NCBI RefSeq assembly: GCF_022811845.1
Contig: NZ_CP064266.1
Span: 310,001-374,000, forward strand
From: Bacillus pseudomycoides
GTDB taxonomy: Bacteria; Bacillota; Bacilli; Bacillales; Bacillaceae_G
Length of the DNA: 64,000 bases
Direction: 5' to 3'
The notes below the pieces were generated by a model, which ran no database searches, was not told the DNA's origin, and saw only the letters and a program-made list of their open reading frames with translations. A program made the position numbers and the translations under genes. This document shows, one piece after another, positions 6,773 to 16,071 of the stretch; the stretch's first letter is position 1, and each line of letters opens with the position of its first letter.

Positions 6773-9097
6773 TTACCTTTTCTGTGCTTCATCATATGTG
6801 AGTTTACTTCGAAACGTTCCCCTTTTACCTTCAAAAACATAAAAAACAGCACCTTGTTTGTCAGTTCGCCATATTTCAATTTCAAGTTCCAACAAACGTT
6901 CTAACACTTCCTGATGCGGATGTCCATATCGATTATACTCTCCAGCTGAAATAATTGCCTTTTGGGGCTGAATAAGGTGTAAGAAGGAAGATGAAGACGA
7001 TGTCTTACTACCATGATGCCCAACCTTTAAAATATCTGCTCGTAACTCTGGATACCGCTTTATAATACGCTGTTCGCCTTTTCCTTCTAAATCTCCAGTA
7101 AATAGCCAGGTAAACCCACCTAACTTTGCCCATAATGCAATTGAGGAATCGTTGTCCCCATTCTCCCCTCCATTTGGTGATAGCACTGTAAATGCCGCTT
7201 CGTCTACTTGCCATCTATCCCCTTCTTCCACGATGTTTACCCTTATATTTTTTTGTTTTGCAATTTGTCTCAATTCTTTCTCGAGCACAGTATCTTCTCG
7301 TTTCTTTCCAAATACAATTTCCTCTACAGCAATGGTAGATAGCAATTCTTTAGCCGCTCCCATATGATCTGTATCACCATGCGTCACAATCAACTTATCA
7401 ATTTTTCGAATACCTTCTTTTTGTAAAAACGGAAGGAGAATATCATGTCCAACAGAAAACTCATGTTTTTTCTTCTGCCATGCTTCCTTTTTTACTGGAA
7501 TTGTTCCCCCTGTATCAATGAGATAGATCCCCTTGTCATACGGAAGGCGAATCAAGATCGCATCCCCTTGTCCGACATCAATAAACATCACACTTCCACT
7601 AGCACGAAAATAGGGCGAAACGTAATGACAAATACATATAAAAAGGAACAAAACCACAACTATGGACAAAATATATTTGCTGACCATATTTTCCCACACC
7701 ACAAATATACCAATAATGCTAAAGCTATATAAAACCACAAGAAATAGAGGTGTTTGCCCAAAAGTAAGACGAATAAATGGAAGATTTTCACAACACTGAA
7801 GAATCTCATTAGAAAACATTAAACATACTGATAATCCATGCGCCAACCATGTCGATACAAAAGGAACAAATAACGCACAAAGAAAAATAACAATACTACA
7901 GGGTAGCACCATACAAGATAGAAACGGGACATATATATGATTGAGGAAAATGCTATAAGGAGAAAAATATCCAAAATGATATAACAAAATAGGTGTACTA
8001 GCAAGTTGCGAAATAACAGAAAGATAGATTGTATTTTGAATTAGACCATTGTCACGATGCAAAAGGCGATTTGACGATAACAAAAGCGCAAAACTACCAA
8101 TAAAAGAAAATTGAAATCCAATATCAAAGACCATATAAGGATCATATACAAGCATCAATATAGCCGTCATACTAAGCGCATCTAAACTCGAAAGACGAAT
8201 AGCATGCATAAGTGCTAGCAATAACATAACACCTGTTACAGAAGCTCTTATGACAGATGGAGACGCCCCTGCTAAAAACATATACAGTGGAATACAAACA
8301 ACAAGAAAGATTGTCGTCATTTCCCTTGTCAGTCCGATTCTAAGTAAAATAAAATAGCCAATTGCCAGTAATAATACAATGTGAGAGCCAGAAATCGCCA
8401 ATAGGTGAACGAGACCAAACTGTTGGTATTGTTCTTCTACTTCAAATGTCATCAGTTGCCGATCGCCAAACAACAATGCATTCATAAAAGCTCCAGATTG
8501 CCCGGGAAACATTTCTGCAACTTTCAACACCGCATTTTGGCGTAATAAAAAGACCCATTGTGTAAACGTTAAAGAATTTTGCGTACAATTTGAAATCTCT
8601 TTCGCTTCAAATAAAAAATGAATCTTTTGCTTCTGTAAATAGTCACGATAGTCAAAACCATAAAAATTTCGTGCTTCTGGCGGCACCTTCATTTCTCCTT
8701 GAAATGCACAAGTCATACCAGCATGTAATTTTCGCAACTTTTCTTTTTGCTCAGCCGTTTGAATTTTATACATCAATTGCAACATATCCCTATCATTGAC
8801 TTTTATTTGAAAAGAGAGTTGATCACCATTTATAAGAGGAGTTGTTTGAATCACACCTTCTGTCATTTCAAAGTTCAATCCTTTTGGAGGTTGATTTTCC
8901 CATTCAACATATGAGGTATAGAAGCAACTACTAACGCATGTTACCATACAAAAAACGAGGACTTGACGCGAAGTACGATATATACAAAATAAAATATAAC
9001 AACCAAATACACTAACTGACCACAACTGAAACGAGGAACAGGCGATTGCAATCCCCATAACAAACGAGATTGCAATATAGCCCCATTGTCCACGCAA
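6773..9097 (-). CDS. comEC: ComEC, DNA uptake channel protein
   Basis: 774 residues. Several N-terminal membrane segments, an OB-like region (about 60-170), the competence domain (FGLVHLLAISGSHIVLLLAIGYF) with a large polytopic segment, and a C-terminal metallo-beta-lactamase-like domain with THGDTDHMG. ComEC is the membrane channel that passes one DNA strand into the cytoplasm during transformation; the C-terminal domain is a candidate nuclease for the other strand. TTG start at 9097 behind GGGGTGA. Last gene of comEA-comEB-comEC; no frameshift, so the uptake channel looks intact. Confidence 0.96.
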   Translation of the reverse strand: MRGQWGYIAISFVMGIAIACSSFQLWSVSVFGCYILFCIYRTSRQVLVFCMVTCVSSCFYTSYVEWENQPPKGLNFEMTEGVIQTTPLINGDQLSFQIKVNDRDMLQLMYKIQTAEQKEKLRKLHAGMTCAFQGEMKVPPEARNFYGFDYRDYLQKQKIHFLFEAKEISNCTQNSLTFTQWVFLLRQNAVLKVAEMFPGQSGAFMNALLFGDRQLMTFEVEEQYQQFGLVHLLAISGSHIVLLLAIGYFILLRIGLTREMTTIFLVVCIPLYMFLAGASPSVIRASVTGVMLLLALMHAIRLSSLDALSMTAILMLVYDPYMVFDIGFQFSFIGSFALLLSSNRLLHRDNGLIQNTIYLSVISQLASTPILLYHFGYFSPYSIFLNHIYVPFLSCMVLPCSIVIFLCALFVPFVSTWLAHGLSVCLMFSNEILQCCENLPFIRLTFGQTPLFLVVLYSFSIIGIFVVWENMVSKYILSIVVVLFLFICICHYVSPYFRASGSVMFIDVGQGDAILIRLPYDKGIYLIDTGGTIPVKKEAWQKKKHEFSVGHDILLPFLQKEGIRKIDKLIVTHGDTDHMGAAKELLSTIAVEEIVFGKKREDTVLEKELRQIAKQKNIRVNIVEEGDRWQVDEAAFTVLSPNGGENGDNDSSIALWAKLGGFTWLFTGDLEGKGEQRIIKRYPELRADILKVGHHGSKTSSSSSFLHLIQPQKAIISAGEYNRYGHPHQEVLERLLELEIEIWRTDKQGAVFYVFEGKRGTFRSKLTYDEAQKR

Positions 9098-9126
9098 CTT
9101 ATACTCACCCCTTATAGCAGATGTAC

Positions 9127-9684
9127 TTATAGCATCTCTTTGGCTTTAGCGAATACTTGTTGTAATTCACTCATTGTTAAATCGTCTTTTTCTAAAGATG
9201 AAAACAATTCTTTTAATTGTAAATTACGCTGCTGTTGATCTAACGATGTAATATCATATTCGAGCGGAACATGTTTCACTGTTACATTTGCTTGCTCAAA
9301 TAACTCTACAACGTATGGGTGATTTTTATAATCTCGCGCATAATAAACAGCTGTAATACCACTTTGAATAATGGCTTTACAACATTGTAAACAAGGAAAA
9401 TGCGTAACATAAATCTCTGCACCTTCTGTTTTCACACCAAATTTTGCACATTGCAACAATGCATTCATTTCAGCATGAATTGTACGAACACAATGATTAT
9501 CAATGACGTAACACCCATCATCTATACAATGAACACCACCTTTGATCGAACCGTTATAACCACCCGCGATAATTCGCTTATCACGAACAATTGTCGCTCC
9601 TACCGCAAGCCTTGTGCATGTGCTACGCAGTGATAATAGATGGCTTTGTGTCATAAAATATTGATCCCAAGAAATTCGCTCCAT
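9127..9684 (-). CDS. comEB: ComEB, dCMP deaminase family protein
   Basis: 185 residues with the cytidine/deoxycytidylate deaminase zinc site: HAEMNALLQ and PCLQCCKAII (PCxxC). Family members convert dCMP to dUMP. It is the second gene of the late competence operon, where its role in DNA uptake is not essential in B. subtilis. ATG 9684 is preceded by AGGTGAAGAT. The spacing to comEC is about 30 bases, consistent with one transcript. Confidence 0.95.
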   Translation of the reverse strand: MERISWDQYFMTQSHLLSLRSTCTRLAVGATIVRDKRIIAGGYNGSIKGGVHCIDDGCYVIDNHCVRTIHAEMNALLQCAKFGVKTEGAEIYVTHFPCLQCCKAIIQSGITAVYYARDYKNHPYVVELFEQANVTVKHVPLEYDITSLDQQQRNLQLKELFSSLEKDDLTMSELQQVFAKAKEML

Positions 9685-9745
9685 ATCTTCACCTACTTTT
9701 TCATCTACTTGTAGTGTAGCGAAAGAAGAAAAAGTTCGTCAATCC

Positions 9746-10342
9746 TTACGGAATAATTATTTTATCTTTTATTTTTTCAAGAGACTTCTCTCCAATACCA
9801 TCCACCTCCAGTAAATCTTCCATTTTTTGAAATGGTCCATGCTCTTCTCGATATTTCATAATATTTTCTGCTTTTCGAGGCCCAATTCCCGTTATTTTTT
9901 CGAGTTGTTCTTTTGAGGCAACATTAATTTGAATTTTCCCTTCCTGCCCTGAAGGTAGATTAGTTCCCTGAACTTGCTCTCCTTTTTTCGGGACATAAAG
10001 AAGCATTTGATCTTGCATGAGCTGCGCTAAGTTCACTTTTTCGCTATCCGCTTCAGGTAAAAAACCACCTGCTTTTTCAATCCCATCCTTTACGCGTGCA
10101 CCCATCCCCATCTCATATACCCCTTCACGATGCACAGCTCCTTTTACATCAATCACTATTGTTTTTTTTTGTTCTTTTGATTCTGTCGCTTTTAATTTAC
10201 TTTTGTTCTCTTCACTCTTCACATTTGGATTCACTTTCACAGTCGGTTGCTCAGCTTGCTGCTTTGTCTGCCACATAAAGAGGATAAATACAACTCCAAT
10301 AGCCCCTAATAAAGCGAACCACTTCTTTTGAAAATTCTGCAT
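9746..10342 (-). CDS. comEA: ComEA, competence DNA receptor
   Basis: 198 residues: an N-terminal membrane anchor (WFALLGAIGVVFILFMW), a charged linker, a SLBB-like domain (IVIDVKGAVHREGVYEM), and a C-terminal double helix-hairpin-helix (INVASKEQLEKITGIGPRKAENIMKYREEHG). ComEA binds double-stranded DNA outside the membrane and hands it to ComEC. First gene of the operon; divergent from comER. ComK control is expected from the family, but I did not resolve a ComK box. Confidence 0.95.
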   Translation of the reverse strand: MQNFQKKWFALLGAIGVVFILFMWQTKQQAEQPTVKVNPNVKSEENKSKLKATESKEQKKTIVIDVKGAVHREGVYEMGMGARVKDGIEKAGGFLPEADSEKVNLAQLMQDQMLLYVPKKGEQVQGTNLPSGQEGKIQINVASKEQLEKITGIGPRKAENIMKYREEHGPFQKMEDLLEVDGIGEKSLEKIKDKIIIP

Positions 10343-10424
10343 GATTTTAATACCTCCAATTCATAAATTCAAAACATAGTTCATATTGTTTAGGAGAAAG
10401 ATGTTACGAAGGAGGGATGAAACA

Positions 10425-11252
10425 TTGAACATAGGAATTATAGGGACAGGAAACATGGGTAAGATACTAATCGATGCATTTTTAGAAACCCGTGCTGTCA
10501 AACCTTCGTGCCTTACTATTGTGAATCGTACGCCTGCCAAAGCATATCATATAAAAGAGAAGTATCCTTCTGTTCATATAGCAAAGACCGCGCAAGAGGT
10601 AATCAGGCGCTCTCAACTTATTTTTATTTGCGTTAAACCTTTAGACGTATATCCGATTTTGACAAAACATACTGCTCATTTTACCGATGAAAAATGTTTA
10701 ATTTCTATTACAAGCCCCATATCAGCAAATCAATTAGAGAAGATCGTCTCTTGCAACGTCGCACGTATTATTCCAAGCATTACAAACCGAGCATTCTCTG
10801 GCGCCTCACTATTTACATTCGGAAAAAACTGTTCTAGAGCATGGAAGCAAAAGTTACTTCGTTTATTTAAAAATATTTCTACACCCATTGTGATTGAAGA
10901 AGATATTACAAGAGTCTCATCTGATATCGCAAGCTGCGGGCCTGCATTCTTCAGCTACTTACTACAACGTTTCATTGATGCTGCTGTAGATGAAACAAAT
11001 ATTACTCACGAAGAAGCAACTACTTTAGCAAGTGAAATGATTATTGGAATGGGGAAATTACTAGAAAAAGAAATTTTTACATTACCAACTCTGCAAGAGA
11101 AAGTATGTGTAAAAGGCGGTGTTACAGGAGAGGGCATTCGGATTTTAGAGGACCACGTTGGAGATATGTTCCATAAATTATTCGAGCGAACACATGAAAA
11201 ATATGATGAAGACTTAGAAGGCGTAAAGCAACAATTTAATAAACACACTTAA
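10425..11252 (+). CDS. comER: ComER, pyrroline-5-carboxylate reductase-like protein
   Basis: 275 residues from a TTG at 10425, chosen because GAAGGAGGGATGAAACA precedes it; the longer reading from 10386 would put this ribosome site inside the gene. An N-terminal Rossmann motif (IGIIGTGNMGKILIDAF) and a C-terminal helical domain with CVKGGVTGEGIRIL resemble ProC. In Bacillus it is divergent from comEA. Its substrate is unknown; in B. subtilis it is dispensable for competence and has been linked to sporulation and biofilm entry. Confidence 0.9.
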   Translation: MNIGIIGTGNMGKILIDAFLETRAVKPSCLTIVNRTPAKAYHIKEKYPSVHIAKTAQEVIRRSQLIFICVKPLDVYPILTKHTAHFTDEKCLISITSPISANQLEKIVSCNVARIIPSITNRAFSGASLFTFGKNCSRAWKQKLLRLFKNISTPIVIEEDITRVSSDIASCGPAFFSYLLQRFIDAAVDETNITHEEATTLASEMIIGMGKLLEKEIFTLPTLQEKVCVKGGVTGEGIRILEDHVGDMFHKLFERTHEKYDEDLEGVKQQFNKHT

Positions 11253-11390
11253 ATAATACGCCATAATGACATAAACTCCTCTTAAAACTCCCTATCTTTT
11301 TTCTTATCCTATTTTTCATCAAATTTTATTTTTATATTTTATAGGCATTACTTTTCTACTTTTCTATAAAGAAAATATCATATTCTAAAC

Positions 11391-11427
11391 AAAACAAAAG
11401 CAACCTAATCGGTTGCTTTTGTTTTTT
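11391..11427. terminator. Bidirectional terminator between comER and yqeM
   Basis: A 14-bp perfect stem: AAACAAAAGCAACC (11392-11405) with GGTTGCTTTTGTTT (11411-11424), T-rich on both sides. It separates convergent genes. Confidence 0.9.
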
Positions 11428-12175
11428 ATCCATTCTTTTTCGCCATAAAAAAGATACGTTCCGTTTGTTCAGTTGCTTCTATTCGTTCAAAATCACCTGT
11501 TACACGAAGCACTGTAAATCCAGCTTCTTCAAGCCATTTTGTTAACAATTCAACTGAATAAGCACGTTGCATATGACATTCATCAAAACGATGATATACA
11601 CCTTCCTCTGGATCCTGTACAAAGAATGACATGTCATGTTCTACACTATCTAATTCTTCGCCAGGGAAACAGTTCCAAATGAGAGCTATCTCTTCTCCAT
11701 TCACTGTGTACGTTTCATTTTGAAATACATGATGAATTTTATATAAAGTGTGCACATCAAATAAGAACAGACCACCTTGACGCAAGTGGTGAAATACTCG
11801 TCTGAATGTCTCTTGTATTCCTTCTTCTTGCAATACGTAATTTAATGAATCACAAAAGATTGTCACACAATCAAATTCACCAGGAACATCCAATTCTCTC
11901 ATATCTTGTTGATAAAAAGGAACAAAATATCCTTCTCCCCCAAGTTTTTGCTGTGCAACTGTTAGCATTTCCTCTGAAAGATCGACACCAATCATGTCAT
12001 AACCTTTTTTCACCAGTGGAAGGGTTACATTCCCAGTCCCGCATGCTACATCTAGAATTTTCGCCTCTTTCATACCTGCCTGCTGTAAGCTTTCCTCTGT
12101 GAACTCAACCCATTTATCATACGGGACATCATTCATGAGTTCATCATACAACAATGCAAATTGCTCATATCTCAT
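11426..12175 (-). CDS. yqeM: Class I SAM-dependent methyltransferase YqeM
   Basis: 249 residues. SAM-binding motif I (ILDVACGTGNVTLPL) and the following acidic motif (IGVDLSEEM) are intact. The substrate is unknown. Its ATG overlaps the rsfS stop as ATGA, so translation is probably coupled. Last gene of the yqeH-yqeM housekeeping run, as in B. subtilis. Confidence 0.92.
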   Translation of the reverse strand: MRYEQFALLYDELMNDVPYDKWVEFTEESLQQAGMKEAKILDVACGTGNVTLPLVKKGYDMIGVDLSEEMLTVAQQKLGGEGYFVPFYQQDMRELDVPGEFDCVTIFCDSLNYVLQEEGIQETFRRVFHHLRQGGLFLFDVHTLYKIHHVFQNETYTVNGEEIALIWNCFPGEELDSVEHDMSFFVQDPEEGVYHRFDECHMQRAYSVELLTKWLEEAGFTVLRVTGDFERIEATEQTERIFFMAKKNG

Positions 12176-12528
12176 TGGCTTAACTCTTCTGTAATATCTT
12201 CACGTGGCACATCGCCCCATAGACGCTCTAAATTATAATGATCACGCTCATCTTTATGGAATACATGCGCAACTACATCCCCAAGATCAACTAGAACCCA
12301 ACGAGCTTCATCGAAGCCTTCCATACGTTGTACGTCGATTTGGAACTCATGTGCCTTTGCTTTAATTTCACGTGCAATTGCTTGCACTTGTTTATCAGAA
12401 TTTCCGTGACAAATAATAAAATAATCTGCAATTGGTGAAATACCTTGCATATTTAATACAACCATATCTTCTGCTCTTTTATCATCAGCTGCTTTTGCTG
12501 CTAACACTAATAACTCTTTATCTTTCAT
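12172..12528 (-). CDS. rsfS: Ribosome silencing factor RsfS
   Basis: 118 residues of the RsfS/Iojap family (QGISPIADYFIICHGNSDKQVQAIAREI, FDEARWVLVDLGDVVAHVF). RsfS binds ribosomal protein L14 and blocks subunit joining during starvation. It overlaps yqeK by four bases upstream and yqeM by four downstream, a tightly coupled unit. Confidence 0.96.
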   Translation of the reverse strand: MKDKELLVLAAKAADDKRAEDMVVLNMQGISPIADYFIICHGNSDKQVQAIAREIKAKAHEFQIDVQRMEGFDEARWVLVDLGDVVAHVFHKDERDHYNLERLWGDVPREDITEELSQ

Positions 12529-13094
12529 TCCGTAATTTCCTCCTTGATAACTGCGTTATATGTTTGAAATGTTAACGGATAGATCGTTTGATCTTTTTCC
12601 ATTAAAAATTGAATTGTGCGCTTTAATGCAAATAATAAAGCTTTATTTATATCTTCTCCTGCTAACTTCCGCGCTTCTTCCACACCTGGGAATTTGCGGC
12701 CAGGTTCAATATAATCCGCCACATAAATAACTTTATCAAGCATTGTCATCTTTTCATGACCACTTGTATGATATGTAATAGCTTGTAGGATTTCTGGATC
12801 CGTAATGCCGACTTCTTTTTCTACTAAGTATGCCCCAACTGGCGCATGCCATAACTCTTTGTTGTAGTGAAGTAAATCTTTCGGCAACTCTTCCTGCTTA
12901 ATAATGTCTTTCATTTCTTGAATCGGTCTACATTTTGCATAATCATGAAATATAGCAGCCGTTTCTGCCTTTTTTTCATCCACGCCATATAGCTTAGCAA
13001 GTTCAATTGCCGTTTCCATCACACCAATTGTATGTATATAACGCTTTTCATGCATTTGTTGTTTTACAATCTCAAGTGCTTCCTCACGATTCAT
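12525..13094 (-). CDS. yqeK: YqeK, HD-domain symmetrical Ap4A hydrolase
   Basis: 189 residues from ATG 13094; AGAGGA stands 9 bases upstream, whereas a start at 13103 would leave no spacing. HD-domain ligands are visible in RYIHTIGVMETAIELA, AAIFHDYAK and ITYHTSGHEKMT. The family hydrolyses diadenosine tetraphosphate to ADP in Firmicutes. Its start overlaps the end of nadD. Confidence 0.93.
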   Translation of the reverse strand: MNREEALEIVKQQMHEKRYIHTIGVMETAIELAKLYGVDEKKAETAAIFHDYAKCRPIQEMKDIIKQEELPKDLLHYNKELWHAPVGAYLVEKEVGITDPEILQAITYHTSGHEKMTMLDKVIYVADYIEPGRKFPGVEEARKLAGEDINKALLFALKRTIQFLMEKDQTIYPLTFQTYNAVIKEEITE

Positions 13095-13653
13095 ACAACC
13101 CATTCCTCTCGATATATACCTGTACTTGTTCTGGAAGCAAATATTTGCACGTTTTCTTCTCCTTATATCTCTTTCGTAATAAGGAGGAAGAAACAGTAAA
13201 TTCCGGAATTTCTACTGTGACGATGTCATAAGGTGTACGTAATGTATACCCCGGCCTTGCAACTCCAACAAAAGTTACAAGTTGAAGTAATTTTTCAATG
13301 TTATACCATTTTGGTAAATACTCCACCATATCTCCACCAATAATAAAATGAAACTGCGCGTCCGGATGCTTCTTTGTTAATTGTAACATAGTGTCATATG
13401 TATAGGATGGACCTTCTCTTTTTAGCTCTTCTAAACAAACCGAGAAATACTCCTCTTTCCCAATTGCTAACTCTAGCATGTTTAATCGATTTTCCACACT
13501 TGTAATATTGCGATCCTGTTTATGAGGTGGAATTTGATTCGGCAAAAACCATACTTCATCAAGCGCGAGTGCATCATACACCTCATTTGCAATTAACAAA
13601 TGTCCATAATGAGGCGGATCAAACGTACCGCCAATGATTCCGATCTTTTTCAA
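13084..13653 (-). CDS. nadD: Nicotinate-nucleotide adenylyltransferase
   Basis: 189 residues with GGTFDPPHYGHL at the N-terminus (the nucleotidyltransferase HxGH-type motif) and the SSSLLR motif near the C-terminus. It makes deamido-NAD from nicotinate mononucleotide and ATP, an essential step of NAD synthesis. It heads the tight nadD-yqeK-rsfS-yqeM unit. A hairpin repeat lies between it and the next gene upstream. Confidence 0.97.
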   Translation of the reverse strand: MKKIGIIGGTFDPPHYGHLLIANEVYDALALDEVWFLPNQIPPHKQDRNITSVENRLNMLELAIGKEEYFSVCLEELKREGPSYTYDTMLQLTKKHPDAQFHFIIGGDMVEYLPKWYNIEKLLQLVTFVGVARPGYTLRTPYDIVTVEIPEFTVSSSLLRKRYKEKKTCKYLLPEQVQVYIERNGLYES

Positions 13654-13679
13654 ACGAAACGCCCTCCTCTAGTTCACAA

Positions 13680-13733
13680 GCAGTAATCTTTCCGAAACAA
13701 CATGAGGAAAGATTACTGCCCGTAAAAGTTCAA
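13680..13733. repeat. Hairpin repeat C1 between yhbY and nadD
   Basis: GCAGTAATCTTTCC and GGAAAGATTACTGC form a perfect 14-bp stem around a 12-base loop (about 13681-13720), flanked by AC and GT. A related hairpin (C2) is at 61849-61903 with the same GCAGT/ACTGC base and following CGTnAAAG. The following stretch to 13814 has no gene. Likely an interspersed repeat; no T-run, so not an ordinary terminator. Confidence 0.6.
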
Positions 13734-13814
13734 TTGGTCTAAACCCTATTAACAAGAACAAATCCCGAACATAGCGGGCATAAACTATGGAAACGACTTA
13801 CACCATCCTAATTA

Positions 13815-14108
13815 CTATTGTGGAAGTTTGATTTGTTTATTTTCTCTTGATTCTTTATATAAAACAATTGTGCTTCCAATTACTTGGACGATTTCTGCTC
13901 TCGCACCTTTAGATAGTTCTTCTGCAACTTCACGACGATCAAATTCACAGTTTTGTAGTACGCTCACTTTAAATAACTCACGAGCTTCTAATGCCTCCGC
14001 AATTTGTTTTACCATATTTTCATTTACGCCGCCTTTTCCAACTTGAAAAATCGGTGTTAAGTGATGTGCTTTTGCACGTAAAAATCTTTTTTGTTTTCCT
14101 GTTAACAT
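13815..14108 (-). CDS. yhbY: YhbY-type RNA-binding protein (CRM domain), ribosome assembly
   Basis: 97 residues from ATG 14108 behind GGAGGCTAACTAT (YqeI in B. subtilis). The CRM domain is complete: LTGKQKRFLRAKAHHLTPIFQVGKGGVNENMVKQI and the GxxG-like turn. Homologues bind pre-50S particles. Placed between aroE and nadD as in B. subtilis. Confidence 0.94.
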   Translation of the reverse strand: MLTGKQKRFLRAKAHHLTPIFQVGKGGVNENMVKQIAEALEARELFKVSVLQNCEFDRREVAEELSKGARAEIVQVIGSTIVLYKESRENKQIKLPQ

Positions 14109-14112
14109 ATAG

Positions 14113-14946
14113 TTAGCCTCCAAGCTTTCTCATTACTAATTGTTTCATTCTCTCGATATTCGGCATACGCCCTGTCCACATTTCAAATGCAAGCGCTCCT
14201 TGATACACGAACATATCTATCCCATTTTGTACGGTTGCTCCTTTAACTTTTGCATCTTGCAGAAGCTTTGTCTCAAATGGATTATAAATAATATCCGAAA
14301 CAATCGTCCCTGGTTTCAAGGATTGAATTTGCAGTGGTGTATCTTGGACATGTGGATGCATACCTATTGTTGTCGTATGAATGATAATATCATAATTTTT
14401 TTGTTTTTCTGTTGCTTGCTCTAGCGAAAGAGCATGTGATGTAATCTTCGCTTGACATCCAGTGATAAGCTGAGTTGCCTTTTCCACAGTTCGATTGGCA
14501 ATATCAATTTCTTTTACTCCTGCATCTGCAAGCGAAAAATAGATAGCGCGGCACGCTCCTCCTGCACCAAGTAATAAAATGCGCTTTTGATAAAGCGGCT
14601 CTTTACTAATCGCTTGTAAGGAACGAACGTAACCAATTCCGTCTGTATTATAACCAATTAGTTTTCCATCTCTATGAACGACCGTATTCACAGCACCAAT
14701 TTGTTTTGCTAATGGATCAATTTCATCCAAGTATTTCATAATTGAAATTTTGTGCGGAGTTGTGACGTTAAATCCCGATACTCCTAATGCTTTTAAACCT
14801 CGCACCGCTTCCCCTAGCACTCTTTCTTCTACAAGAAACGCATGATAATGAGCATCTATACTACAGTGCTCAAATGCATCGTTATGCATAAGCGGTGACA
14901 ATGAATGACCAATTGGATCTCCGATTACACCATATAATTGTTTCAT
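14113..14946 (-). CDS. aroE: Shikimate dehydrogenase
   Basis: 277 residues. N-terminal substrate domain (YGVIGDPIGHSLSPLMHN with the catalytic-lysine motif TTPHK) and NADP domain (LLLGAGGACRAIYF). It reduces 3-dehydroshikimate to shikimate in aromatic amino acid synthesis. Its stop is only a few bases from the yhbY start. Confidence 0.97.
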   Translation of the reverse strand: MKQLYGVIGDPIGHSLSPLMHNDAFEHCSIDAHYHAFLVEERVLGEAVRGLKALGVSGFNVTTPHKISIMKYLDEIDPLAKQIGAVNTVVHRDGKLIGYNTDGIGYVRSLQAISKEPLYQKRILLLGAGGACRAIYFSLADAGVKEIDIANRTVEKATQLITGCQAKITSHALSLEQATEKQKNYDIIIHTTTIGMHPHVQDTPLQIQSLKPGTIVSDIIYNPFETKLLQDAKVKGATVQNGIDMFVYQGALAFEMWTGRMPNIERMKQLVMRKLGG

Positions 14947-14961
14947 AAATCCCTCTCCATA

Positions 14962-16068
14962 TTAAATTAAAGATTTACGTAATGAAACACTAACTCCTTT
15001 TGGTACATGAGCCACAATCTTTGCCCCAGACTCATTTACAGTAACCCATCCTAAACCTGAGAATACAACATCTGTTTTTGGCTCACGAATATTAAATTCG
15101 TACTTCACAAGTCCAGGCATATTTTCTAGTTCTTCCGGGGTTGGTGGATTTAATAATTCCCCTGCATGTTTTTCATACAATTCATCTGCTTTTTCAAGCT
15201 TTGTACGATGAATTGGTAGACGGTTTGAGAAATGGCAAGTGAACGCACGGCGACCACCGCTAATATAATCAAAACGTGCTAATCCGCCGAATAATAATGT
15301 TTGTTCTTCGTTTAATTGAAATACCATCGGCTTAATTTCTTTTGTCGGTGTAATCAGCTTTAAGCTTTGTTTTCCCACGTAATGCGCCATTTGATGATGA
15401 TTAATAATACCTGGTGTATCATATAAAGATGATGTTTCATCTAGTGGAATATCAATTAAATCAAGCGTTGTTCCTGGGAAATGAGACGTTGTAATTACAT
15501 TTTCAGTTTCTTCACTAAATTCCTTAATCATACGATTAATAAATGTAGATTTACCAACGTTCGTACAGCCTACAACATATACATCTTTACCATCACGGTA
15601 TTGTTCAATCGCCTCCGCAAGTTCACCAATACCTTGTCCTTTTGCTGCACTAATTAAAAAAACATCTTCTGGTTTTAAACCAAGCTGCTTCGCACTATAA
15701 CGCATCCAATGTTTTACCTTATCGTGTTTTACCGACTTCGGAATTAAATCCGCTTTATTTCCAACAAGCAATACTTTATTATTTCCTACAAAACGATGTA
15801 AACCTGGTAACCAGCTACCATTGAAGTCAAAAATATCTACAATTTTGACAACAAGCGCATCTGACTGACCAATTCCATTTAAAATACGCAAAAAGTCATC
15901 GTCTGTTAACGACACATCTTGAATTTCATTATAATTCTTTAAACGAAAACAACGCTGACAAATCACTTGTTCTTTTTCTAAAGATGAAGCTGGTGCATAT
16001 CCTACTTCATTTTTATTTTCTGTTTGAATTTCTACACCGCAACCAATACATTTAATTCTTTCAGTCAA
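14962..16068 (-). CDS. yqeH: YqeH, circularly permuted GTPase for 30S assembly
   Basis: 368 residues. An N-terminal zinc finger (CIGCGVEIQ..CQRCFRL) is followed by a permuted GTPase in order G4 (NKADLIP), G5 (SAAKGQG), G1 (GCTNVGKST), G3 (YDTPGI). YqeH is needed for 16S maturation. TTG start at 16068; its ribosome site GGAGGAATAAAG is made from the last codons and stop of yqeG. Confidence 0.97.
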   Translation of the reverse strand: MTERIKCIGCGVEIQTENKNEVGYAPASSLEKEQVICQRCFRLKNYNEIQDVSLTDDDFLRILNGIGQSDALVVKIVDIFDFNGSWLPGLHRFVGNNKVLLVGNKADLIPKSVKHDKVKHWMRYSAKQLGLKPEDVFLISAAKGQGIGELAEAIEQYRDGKDVYVVGCTNVGKSTFINRMIKEFSEETENVITTSHFPGTTLDLIDIPLDETSSLYDTPGIINHHQMAHYVGKQSLKLITPTKEIKPMVFQLNEEQTLLFGGLARFDYISGGRRAFTCHFSNRLPIHRTKLEKADELYEKHAGELLNPPTPEELENMPGLVKYEFNIREPKTDVVFSGLGWVTVNESGAKIVAHVPKGVSVSLRKSLI

Positions 16069-16071
16069 ACT

